From UBA4416 sp044340865 (GTDB lineage Bacteria > Bacteroidota > Bacteroidia > B-17B0 > Aurantibacillaceae): a stretch of DNA of 13,930 nucleotides. The stretch spans positions 1 through 13,930 of the forward strand of contig JBIISW010000061.1 in the NCBI GenBank assembly GCA_044340865.1. The letters run 5' to 3'. This document shows, in pieces, positions 1-7,372 of this stretch (position 1 is its first letter; each line of letters starts with the position of its first letter). A program made the translations under genes and the position numbers. A model generated the notes under the pieces. It was not told where the DNA came from. It did no database searches and was given only the letters and a program-made list of their open reading frames with translations.

Positions 1-925
1 CAACCAAAGCGGGCGTTATTAATAAAATGAAAGATAATTTCACAATATGCTCTACATTTTCCTTATGTTTAATCATTCGGCTAAAAACAGGAATAAGTTG
101 AACTGAAAAAAGATAGGCAATCATGTTTCCTGCTTCTAATAATCGAAATGCTTTGGCGTAAATCCCCGCTTGCTCACTCCCAATATTTTCAGGCAATAAT
201 AAGCCGAGCATCACGCTATCCAATCTATTATAAAAAGTCATTAATAAAACTAAAATAGCAAATGGAAAACTTTGTTTTAATATCATTAAACTAAATGGCC
301 AATTCCATTTTAGAGTAAAATGATGGGTTTTAAAATACACTGTAAAAAAAGCAATGGCCGCAGTTAGCACATAACCTATCGTTTGAGCATACACAAAGTT
401 CATGATGTCAATCTGTAAGCCAAACCATTTTAAAAGTAAGGCTATACAGATAATGATCATTAACACTCTATCAGCAACAGAAACAAAACTATCCGTTTTA
501 AAAAGATGAAGCCCTAATAAATTAGATCTCAAATAAGCAATCATACTAATTAAAAACTGGTTGACTGCAAGGATCGACAATAACTTCATCAGTCTGAAAT
601 CATAACCCATAGTTATACCAAGTAATATCGTAACAATTAAGTAAACAAAACCTAATACCAACTTCAATGTAAACAAGCTGCTAAAATGCTTAGTCAATAA
701 ATGGCTATTTTGAGCGATGTTTTTATTATTAAACTGAGTAACGCCAAAATCAAGAATAATATTTAATAGAAATGAAAAACTAAATAAAATAGCATATTCA
801 CCATAGGATGAATTTCCAACAGCATTTTGTACAGCTGTTTCGATACCTAAAGGCCAAAAAGGCTTAATTAATAAATTAAGAATTATTAAAAAAGCAATAT
901 TTGTAACAAACTTCTTTTGTTGCAT
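1..925 (-). CDS. Polysaccharide/oligosaccharide flippase family protein (C-terminus cut by window edge)
   Basis: The frame is open from ATG at 925 to the window edge, giving 308 residues with no stop. The product is a very hydrophobic multi-pass inner-membrane protein. Hydrophobic segments lie near residues 10-20, 45-60, 85-105, 115-130, 152-168, 178-198, 210-231, 266-281 and 297-308, joined by short polar loops. The segment FYNRLDSVMLG (231-241), followed by GIYAKAFRLLE (254-264), matches the conserved mid-protein region of Wzx/MviN-type flippases, where a charged 'D' lies within a membrane helix. Family members move lipid-linked glycans (O-antigen or capsule units) across the inner membrane and are usually 420-500 aa, so about a third is missing. 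It lies 47 bp downstream of lpxH in the same direction and has its own promoter-like box just upstream, so it may be transcribed alone as well as by readthrough. The substrate cannot be told from sequence. Confidence 0.85.
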   Translation of the reverse strand, partial: MQQKKFVTNIAFLIILNLLIKPFWPLGIETAVQNAVGNSSYGEYAILFSFSFLLNIILDFGVTQFNNKNIAQNSHLLTKHFSSLFTLKLVLGFVYLIVTILLGITMGYDFRLMKLLSILAVNQFLISMIAYLRSNLLGLHLFKTDSFVSVADRVLMIIICIALLLKWFGLQIDIMNFVYAQTIGYVLTAAIAFFTVYFKTHHFTLKWNWPFSLMILKQSFPFAILVLLMTFYNRLDSVMLGLLLPENIGSEQAGIYAKAFRLLEAGNMIAYLFSVQLIPVFSRMIKHKENVEHIVKLSFILLITPALV

Positions 926-935
926 AAGTGGGAAA

Positions 936-943
936 CAAATATA
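936..943 (-). promoter_or_regulatory. Candidate Bacteroidota -7 promoter box upstream of the flippase gene
   Basis: Read on the minus strand this is TATATTTG, a full match to the bacteroidetal -7 consensus TAnnTTTG. It ends 10 nt before the flippase ATG, which would leave a leader of only a few nucleotides. No clear TTG is found at the expected -33 distance, where the sequence falls in the end of lpxH, so this is tentative. Confidence 0.4.
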
Positions 944-972
944 TTGTTTTTTTTGGATTTTGACTTATAAAA

Positions 973-1725
973 TCACCCTTCAAAGGTTTTTAATTCGAGC
1001 GTTTTCCCGTCAAATTCTGCATAAGTACAATAATTAATCCAATCGCCTAAATTTATGTATTTAGAGTTTTCTGTAATATCTAAATTTAATGGTAAATGAC
1101 GATGACCAAATATAAAATAATTAATATCTTCTTTCTTTAGCTCTTCTTTACAAAATGAAAACAACCATTCGTTTTCTGCTCCTAAAAAATGCTTATCAGA
1201 ATCGCCAGTAATAACTCGACTTCTTTTGCTTGACCGACGCGCAATATAAAAACCAAAATTAGGATGCAACCTATTAAAACACCAAATTAAAAAAGGGTTT
1301 GTAAAGCATTTTTTTAAAAATTTATACCAACCATCTCCTGGCCCTAATCCATCGCCATGCCCTATAAAAAATGATTTTTCATTATAAAAACGTTTGATTG
1401 GCTCTTTAAAAATTGTAACCCCTAGTTCTGAAACAAAGTAATCCTTCATCCACAAATCATGATTACCAGTAAAAAAAACAACGGGTATACCAGAATCCGT
1501 TAATTCCGCTATTTTACCCAACAAACGTGTTTGTCCTTTTGGTACAGTGTATTTATACTCCCACCAAAAATCGAATATATCTCCAACTAAATAAATTTCT
1601 TGTGCAGACTCTTTAATAGAATCTAACCAACGAATGATTTTTTTTTCACGCTGCAAACTGAGTTCTTGAGAAGGAACACCTAAATGAAAGTCAGAGGCAA
1701 AGTATATTTTTTTTTCTGGTTGCAT
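973..1725 (-). CDS. lpxH: UDP-2,3-diacylglucosamine diphosphatase (LpxH)
   Basis: This is a 250-aa calcineurin-like metallophosphoesterase. LpxH hydrolyses UDP-2,3-diacylglucosamine to lipid X (2,3-diacylglucosamine 1-phosphate) and UMP, the fourth step of lipid A synthesis, at the cytoplasmic face of the inner membrane. All metal-binding motifs are present in order: D12-F-H14, GD49IFDFWW, GN88HD, GH123GDGLG and GH208RH210, matching the DxH, GD, GNHD, H and GHxH ligands of E. coli LpxH (about 240 aa). The middle section (residues 127-180) carries the helical lid, rich in aromatic and basic residues (FNRLHPNFGFYIARRSSKRS), that fits the LpxH acyl-chain pocket and separates it from generic phosphoesterases. 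The ATG overlaps the TAA of the upstream peptidase gene as TAATG, which suggests translational coupling and settles the start. LpxH rather than LpxI or LpxG is well supported by motif order and length. Confidence 0.92.
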   Translation of the reverse strand: MQPEKKIYFASDFHLGVPSQELSLQREKKIIRWLDSIKESAQEIYLVGDIFDFWWEYKYTVPKGQTRLLGKIAELTDSGIPVVFFTGNHDLWMKDYFVSELGVTIFKEPIKRFYNEKSFFIGHGDGLGPGDGWYKFLKKCFTNPFLIWCFNRLHPNFGFYIARRSSKRSRVITGDSDKHFLGAENEWLFSFCKEELKKEDINYFIFGHRHLPLNLDITENSKYINLGDWINYCTYAEFDGKTLELKTFEG

Positions 1726-4700
1726 TAGAAAAAATTAGTTTCAATTATTTTTTTGGGCTTAATGTTATGCAAATTTAATGTAAATCTCATGGTATCAAAA
1801 AAACCACCTTTATTATTTGCATTTAATGCGTCTTTTATATCCTTACTATAAACTAAAGGAATATATAACTCAAAAAAGTTTTTAAAAATAGTCACATTGA
1901 ATCCTGCAGCGTAAAGCATTCTTTCATTAAATAAACTTTCATTAAACTCGCTCGTACCTATATCCAAAAATAATTTAATCGGAATTTGACCTATTTTAGG
2001 CGATTTAATATTCATGGCTAAGAGCCATTTTGTGGTTTGTCCTAAGGGTGTCCAAACTTTAAAAGCACCATCGTTTTCTGTGAATTGTGCAAATCCAACT
2101 CCATTTGTTTCATTCCTTCCAACGTAATTATAATCAAATAAATAATCTTGACTACCCGTCATTCCATTCATTCTAAATGCATAATTCAATCTATCCAGCT
2201 GAGTTCCATATAAAAAAGCACCTGCAAATAAACGAACATCCATACTATTTTTATTTTTTAAAGTTACTTCATAATTAAATTCCATACTTGCTTTAGCAAA
2301 TTTATCGTTATGGTCTAAATTAAAGATGAGATTATACGGATTAATAATTTGTTTATTTCGTAATGTATATTGAAATCTATTGATGATTGTGTAAGTGCTT
2401 TTTTTACTCAATGATGCAATAATCGAGTTTTGAGGAGCATATAATTCATCAACCCATAAATGATTTGTAGTATAGGATACAAATTGTGTCATTTTACTTC
2501 GAGGATTCCGTTTTTTTAATTCAACTTCAATAGTAGCTGATATTTTATAATAATTTAAATTAAATGCCGAAATGGATGTATGATTAACTTCATTAAAATT
2601 ATTGGTTTCAACAATATTGTGTGAAAATGTTTTTATTTTTCCAATGAGGTTAATCTCTTGAAACAATTTATTATGCTGAGTCAAATGCTTTGTCACATCA
2701 GCATATCCTACTGGTGTTTTACTACCAAACGCAAACATCGGTGCTATTGAAAACTCTGTAGGTTTTTGCAATAAACTATAATTATAAATTGCACAACCAA
2801 GCATTAACTTATTGTATTGATTATATCCAAAAATAGGCACGTAGTTTAATTGAAGGTAATTTGGGTCATCTAATTTTCCAATGAAATTAAACTGAAAAGG
2901 ATGAGTTTTTTTAAAAACACCTTTCGTTTTAAGTAAATTATTTTTTCGATTAATTTCGGGAATAATTTGATTGGCATCAATCATGAAATAATCAATATCG
3001 CTTGGCGGAAATTCTAAAATGTGTTTACCCTTAAATCCATCACTCCAAATCGTACCAATCAATTGATGATCCTTAAAACCTGAAACTGAAAAAGGACTTA
3101 CTAACGTATTATTGTTTTTTACAATGATGTGATGACTTTTATTAGGCAATAATTTGGAACTTACAAGTTTATAATCAATTTTATAATCTGTTGATAATAG
3201 ATCATTTGTAAACCAATTTAAATCTGAATTAGAATGGTAGTTTAAACAATTAAATAAATCGTTAGGGCTAGGATGTTTAAACTTCCACTGTTCAAAATAA
3301 AAACGCATCGCTTTATCAAACTTTTCTTGTCCCATGTAATTCATTAAATAGTCTATTGCCAAAGCTGTTTTTGAATAAACGATAGCACCATAATTAAACT
3401 CTGTAAATTTATCAGCTGAACTACTAATTGGCTGATCAGTGTTTTTTCTTGCTGCTAATAAATATAAAAATTCGTATTCGGCTTTATGCTTAAATGTATT
3501 TAAACCAAAAAAACGAAACGTGCTATCACGATCTATCAAGCTAGTTAATTTATTTTTTGGGTACTTTGATTGAAGATACCTCATTTCATAAAATGAATTT
3601 AAACCTTCATCTAACATAGGAAATTCTCGTTCGTTACTACCTAGTATGCCATAAAACCAATTATGCCCTACTTCGTGCATGATGGTTGTTTCTAACGTTA
3701 AATCCGAATTACTTTCTCCAATTATGGTAATATTAGGGTATTCCATTCCTCCTCCTGCGCTGATTGTTCCGTCTATTGCTGTTACATGATTGTATGGATA
3801 ATCACCATTTAGAGCCGAATAAAATGTAGTGGCGTCATTTAAGTATTCAATAGATTTTGACCAAAGTTTAGATTCGTTATTTGTGAAATAAGCCCAAGTG
3901 GTTACTTTTCGTTTTGATTGAGGTAAATTTATCTCTCCTTTTAAAACATGAAATCTTTTATCTGCAAACCATGCAAAATCGTGAACACGTGATTGTTTGA
4001 ACGAAATGGTTTTTAATTCTAAATCTGAGGCAGGGAAATTTAAATCAGTTTCAAATTTTTGATCGGCAATCATTTGTTTTGTTTTCTCAACATTTTCATT
4101 TAGCCAATTTTCTTCCTCATCTTCATTAAGTCTATCACCTGTTGCAGCCAATACATAATTTTTTGGAAGGGTAATATCCACTTCAAATTTCCCAAATTCA
4201 CTAAAAAATTCCCCTTGATTTAAATAAGGCATTTGATGCCAGCCTTGTTTATCAAAAACAGCAGGCTTTGGATACCATTGCGTAATGGCATAGGCTTGGT
4301 TGATATGTCCTAAGCGTGAAATGTTGGCAGATGGAAGCTTTACGTAAAAAGGTGTTGAAATAATAATTGTATCATTTGGATTTAAAGGCTGATTTAAAAT
4401 CAGTTTACATATATCTATATGTTCTTTATCAAATTCCCATTTTACCAACTTATCGTCAACTCTAAAATTTAAACTATCTATAAATCCTAAATCTTCCGAT
4501 TTAGCATAATACATTTTTGTTACACCATTGGTCAATAACTGCTTCGCTAAAGCCGTTTGATTATTTTTATAAGCATTAGGCCAAAGATGGAAATAAATGA
4601 AAGTTAATGGAGTTGTTGAATTATTTACATATTCAATTTGCTCGAATGCTTTTAAACTATGAGAAACATCATTTAGCTTGACGTTAATTTTATAATTTAC

Positions 4701-4790
4701 CTCTTGTTGAAAATAATTTTCTTGAGAAAATAAATGTAAACTCATCCACAAAAATGCGATAAGACATCTTAGCATACATTTTTGTTTCAT
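1725..4790 (-). CDS. Secreted M1-family metallopeptidase with C-terminal beta-strand-rich (barrel-like) region
   Basis: This 1021-aa protein has an N-terminal signal peptide (residues 1-22, hydrophobic LIAFLWMSLHLFS before QE). Residues about 25-270 form the M1 N-terminal beta domain. The gluzincin catalytic domain follows: an exopeptidase-type GGGMEYPN motif (346-353), the zinc site HEVGH (372-376), and the third ligand E395, exactly 18 residues after H376. Y472 in AIVYSKTAL is a good candidate for the catalytic tyrosine. M1 enzymes remove N-terminal residues from peptides; the specificity here is unknown. From about residue 630 to the end the chain alternates polar and hydrophobic residues, is rich in N, F and Y, and ends in aromatic NFF. 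This resembles an outer-membrane beta-barrel, although no barrel family can be assigned by eye. A typical M1 peptidase without this tail is about 550-650 aa. The gene starts 5 nt after the thioredoxin lipoprotein stop and overlaps lpxH by one base. The signal peptide supports the chosen ATG. Confidence 0.88.
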   Translation of the reverse strand: MKQKCMLRCLIAFLWMSLHLFSQENYFQQEVNYKINVKLNDVSHSLKAFEQIEYVNNSTTPLTFIYFHLWPNAYKNNQTALAKQLLTNGVTKMYYAKSEDLGFIDSLNFRVDDKLVKWEFDKEHIDICKLILNQPLNPNDTIIISTPFYVKLPSANISRLGHINQAYAITQWYPKPAVFDKQGWHQMPYLNQGEFFSEFGKFEVDITLPKNYVLAATGDRLNEDEEENWLNENVEKTKQMIADQKFETDLNFPASDLELKTISFKQSRVHDFAWFADKRFHVLKGEINLPQSKRKVTTWAYFTNNESKLWSKSIEYLNDATTFYSALNGDYPYNHVTAIDGTISAGGGMEYPNITIIGESNSDLTLETTIMHEVGHNWFYGILGSNEREFPMLDEGLNSFYEMRYLQSKYPKNKLTSLIDRDSTFRFFGLNTFKHKAEYEFLYLLAARKNTDQPISSSADKFTEFNYGAIVYSKTALAIDYLMNYMGQEKFDKAMRFYFEQWKFKHPSPNDLFNCLNYHSNSDLNWFTNDLLSTDYKIDYKLVSSKLLPNKSHHIIVKNNNTLVSPFSVSGFKDHQLIGTIWSDGFKGKHILEFPPSDIDYFMIDANQIIPEINRKNNLLKTKGVFKKTHPFQFNFIGKLDDPNYLQLNYVPIFGYNQYNKLMLGCAIYNYSLLQKPTEFSIAPMFAFGSKTPVGYADVTKHLTQHNKLFQEINLIGKIKTFSHNIVETNNFNEVNHTSISAFNLNYYKISATIEVELKKRNPRSKMTQFVSYTTNHLWVDELYAPQNSIIASLSKKSTYTIINRFQYTLRNKQIINPYNLIFNLDHNDKFAKASMEFNYEVTLKNKNSMDVRLFAGAFLYGTQLDRLNYAFRMNGMTGSQDYLFDYNYVGRNETNGVGFAQFTENDGAFKVWTPLGQTTKWLLAMNIKSPKIGQIPIKLFLDIGTSEFNESLFNERMLYAAGFNVTIFKNFFELYIPLVYSKDIKDALNANNKGGFFDTMRFTLNLHNIKPKKIIETNFF

Positions 4791-4795
4791 TATTT

Positions 4796-5947
4796 TTATT
4801 TTAAAACTTCAGCTAATTTCTTATCTAATTCGGCACCACGTAAATCAGTTGCAATAATCTTTCCTGCTTTGTCAATTAAAACAGTATAAGGAATAGATTG
4901 AACGGCATAGGTTTGCACTGCTTCACTTTGCCAAAACTTTAAATCACTTACTTGTGGCCATGTTAAACCATCTTTGCTAATAGCCTCTAACCATTCTGCT
5001 CTATCTTTATCTAAAGAAACGCCAAGTATTTCAAATCCTTTATTTTTATATTTTTCATAACAACGCTTCACGTTAGGCATTTCTTTTCTGCATGGTCCAC
5101 ACCAACTTGCCCAAAAATCAATTAAAACAATTTTACCTCGTAGTGAAGACAATGGTAATTCTTTATCATTTGGCATAGGTAAAATTAGCTCAGGAGCCTC
5201 AGCACCAATTTTGATAGATTGTGTGCGAACAACCATCATTTCTGTTTGCTGAACCATACCATGAAAAGCTTTAATATCCTCGTTGGTGGGGTATTTCTGA
5301 GTTAAGCCTTTATCTAAAGCTTGATAAACATCTAAATAAATTTCAGGTTTAATTTGTTGAATAGCCATAATAGAAGCAAAAGAATTGGCGTTTTCCTTAA
5401 TTTTTTTAGCAACAACATCGCTATAAACAGCAACCATGTGTTCGTATGGTTTTTGTAAAACTTTAGATAATGAATCTGCTCTTAACGAATCTAATTTTTG
5501 AATAACTAAAGCATTATTAAAAACAGTTTCTAATGAATCGGTTCTTACTTTTTGATTTTTCGCTAATTCTTGAAATTCTAAAAACAATTTTGTATCAGGC
5601 GATCCTTCTGCTTTAAATGTATTACCTAAATCTCTTGCATCTCCGCTAATAACTAATTTCTGAGCCGAATCTAAAACGAGCATAGCAAAATTAGAATTTG
5701 TTAATCTCAATCGATAAAAACCAACACTCGGACTGTAGTTATTCAATTCAAATTCACCTTTTTCATTTATCATAGCGCTATCAACAACTGCTGGTCCTTT
5801 TTGAGATAACTTCTCTAAATAAATAGTTTCGGATTTAGAATTTGATAAACTACCTTTTATCTCGAATCCTGAATTATTTTTTGAATTTGAATTTGTACAA
5901 GCATATAAGCCAGCTAATACAATTGATAGAACAATTAATTTATTCAT
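4796..5947 (-). CDS. DUF4369-thioredoxin (TlpA/ResA-like) lipoprotein
   Basis: This 383-aa lipoprotein has a short signal and the lipobox LYAC, with Cys17 as the lipidated residue. Residues about 27-125 match the N-terminal DUF4369 layout of Bacteroidota TlpA proteins (FEIKGSL... TIYLEKL... VVDSAMINEKGEFEL). A helical linker follows (about 120-240). The C-terminal thioredoxin domain (about 245-383) has the active site WCGPC (Cys283 and Cys286) and a cis-proline loop SIPYT (Pro353). Members of this family are thiol-disulfide oxidoreductases facing the periplasm or outside, often reducing protein or haem-protein disulfides; the partner here is unknown. The gene leads a tight cluster with the M1 peptidase and lpxH and has its own promoter-like sequence. 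The usual WCxPC motif is intact, so redox activity is expected. It is not a peroxiredoxin, which lacks CxxC. Confidence 0.92.
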   Translation of the reverse strand: MNKLIVLSIVLAGLYACTNSNSKNNSGFEIKGSLSNSKSETIYLEKLSQKGPAVVDSAMINEKGEFELNNYSPSVGFYRLRLTNSNFAMLVLDSAQKLVISGDARDLGNTFKAEGSPDTKLFLEFQELAKNQKVRTDSLETVFNNALVIQKLDSLRADSLSKVLQKPYEHMVAVYSDVVAKKIKENANSFASIMAIQQIKPEIYLDVYQALDKGLTQKYPTNEDIKAFHGMVQQTEMMVVRTQSIKIGAEAPELILPMPNDKELPLSSLRGKIVLIDFWASWCGPCRKEMPNVKRCYEKYKNKGFEILGVSLDKDRAEWLEAISKDGLTWPQVSDLKFWQSEAVQTYAVQSIPYTVLIDKAGKIIATDLRGAELDKKLAEVLK

Positions 5948-5970
5948 TTTTAATGGTTTTGAATTGAAAA

Positions 5971-6000
5971 CAAATATCCTATTTATTTTCTAAATACCAA
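5971..6000 (-). promoter_or_regulatory. Candidate Bacteroidota promoter of the thioredoxin-M1-lpxH cluster
   Basis: On the minus strand TTG (complement of 5998-6000) is followed after 19 nt by GATATTTG (complement of 5971-5978). This fits the -33 TTG / -7 TAnnTTTG layout with one mismatch in the -7 box. It lies 23 nt before the ATG. No convincing Shine-Dalgarno sequence precedes the start, which is common in this phylum. Confidence 0.5.
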
Positions 6001-6029
6001 CCTAATAAATTTCCTATTTATTGACATTC

Positions 6030-6083
6030 AAGTGATGTGTAACTCACTTATTAAACCTTTCTAGTTAAACAACTAGTTGGTTT
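6030..6083 (-). terminator. Weak terminator-like inverted repeats at the end of waaA
   Basis: Two small stem-loops follow each other. CTAGTT/AACTAG with a 4-nt loop (6061-6076), extended by AAACC/GGTTT across a 2-3 nt internal loop (6053-6083), overlaps the waaA stop codon. AAGTGA/TCACTT with an 8-nt loop lies at 6030-6049. Neither has a strong T-tract in the minus direction, so termination is only possible. Confidence 0.25.
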
Positions 6084-7321
6084 TTAATGGCTGAATAAAT
6101 TCGTTCTGTAGCTCCAGAATTATTTAAAACATAATTCTTTGAAAGTTGAGAGGTCTGAGTTAAAAAAGTCTTATTCGTTAAAAACAAATCTATTTGCTTT
6201 GTTAGGCTAACTTCATTTGAAACTTCAAACCCAGCATTTATAGCAATCATATCAGTTGCTTCATTAAATTTATGATGATTTAGCCCAAATAAAACTGGTA
6301 ATCCAAACACAGATGGTTCCAAAATATTGTGAATTCCATTATCAAAGCCTCCACCAACAAAAGCAATTGTGCCATACTGATAGACCGATGATAATATACC
6401 CATTGTGTTTAGAATAATAACTGGATGAGTGAAATCCTTTTCTTGCTCTGAAAATAAATGAAATGGAATGTCATTTATAAACAACATCTTTTTTAACCTT
6501 TCAATATTTGCTAAATCAATTTCATGTGGAGCAATAATGAGTTTTAAATTAGGATGATTTACTCTTAATTTTAAAAAGGACTTAACTAAAAACGTTTCAT
6601 CGGTTTGCCAAGAGCTTCCTGCTACGATTACAAAAGCATTTTTGGCAAACTGCGCCATTGCTTCGTTTTTTTGAGGAGATTGACATATATTAAGAACTCT
6701 GTCAAATCTTGTATCGCCTGCCAAAACACCCGTTTTAATACCTAATGTATTTAACAAAAACAATGAATCTTTGTCTTGTGTATAAATAGTTTGGAAACTC
6801 GCTAAAGCTTTTCTGAATAAGCTTCCATACCATTTAAAAAAAGGCTGATGTTTTTTTATAACTGTTGAAATTAAAAAAGTAGGAACTTTTTTGATTTGTA
6901 ACTGAAATAGAAAATTTAGCCAAAACTCATATTTTACAAAAATGGCAACTTTTGGTTGCAATCTATCAATAAATATTTTTGAATTTTTAGGGGTATCTAA
7001 TGGCAAATAACAAACATAATCAACGAGCGGAAAATGCTTTTGTATTTCGTAGCCAGAAGGAGAAAAAAAGGTGAGGACTATTTTTTGAGCTGCATTTTCT
7101 TTTCTTATTTTTTGTAAGAGAGGTCGACCCTGTTCAAATTCTCCTAATGAGGCGCAATGCATCCAAATAGAATCTTTTAATTCAAATTTTTCTACGGCTT
7201 TTTGTAATTCAAGTTCCCACTTAGTCCTTCCCGTAACCCACAATTTAGCTTTAGGTTTAAATAGTGCGGCAATTCGCAAACCTAAATAAAAAAAATGTAT
7301 AACAAGGTTGTATAAAATCAT
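6065..7321 (-). CDS. waaA: 3-deoxy-D-manno-octulosonic acid (Kdo) transferase
   Basis: This 418-aa protein fits the GT30 family, which transfers Kdo from CMP-Kdo to the lipid A precursor at the inner membrane. An N-terminal hydrophobic anchor (residues 1-21) leads into the Rossmann-like acceptor domain. The signature WMHCASLGEFEQGRPLL (53-69) holds the conserved glutamate E61 that acts as general base in WaaA enzymes. The second domain has AGSSWQTDE (234-242), APHEIDL (264-270) and the nucleotide-sugar region FVGGGFDNGIHNILEPSVFGLPVLFG (321-346), with the conserved G-G-G, H-N and E-P. The length is normal for the family (about 400-430 aa). It lies 51 bp downstream of parC in the same direction, with no obvious promoter in the gap. 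It is a second lipid A/core gene besides lpxH. Whether the enzyme adds one or two Kdo residues cannot be read from the sequence; kdtA is a synonym. Confidence 0.95.
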   Translation of the reverse strand: MILYNLVIHFFYLGLRIAALFKPKAKLWVTGRTKWELELQKAVEKFELKDSIWMHCASLGEFEQGRPLLQKIRKENAAQKIVLTFFSPSGYEIQKHFPLVDYVCYLPLDTPKNSKIFIDRLQPKVAIFVKYEFWLNFLFQLQIKKVPTFLISTVIKKHQPFFKWYGSLFRKALASFQTIYTQDKDSLFLLNTLGIKTGVLAGDTRFDRVLNICQSPQKNEAMAQFAKNAFVIVAGSSWQTDETFLVKSFLKLRVNHPNLKLIIAPHEIDLANIERLKKMLFINDIPFHLFSEQEKDFTHPVIILNTMGILSSVYQYGTIAFVGGGFDNGIHNILEPSVFGLPVLFGLNHHKFNEATDMIAINAGFEVSNEVSLTKQIDLFLTNKTFLTQTSQLSKNYVLNNSGATERIYSAIKNQLVV

Positions 7322-7372
7322 AAAATGAATACAGCGTTAATAAAAACGTCCTATTTTAATTTACATTAGGAA

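Noticed and set aside
7322..7372. Terminator or promoter between parC and waaA
   Set aside because: The 51-bp gap is AT-rich, but I found no stable inverted repeat and no TAnnTTTG box.
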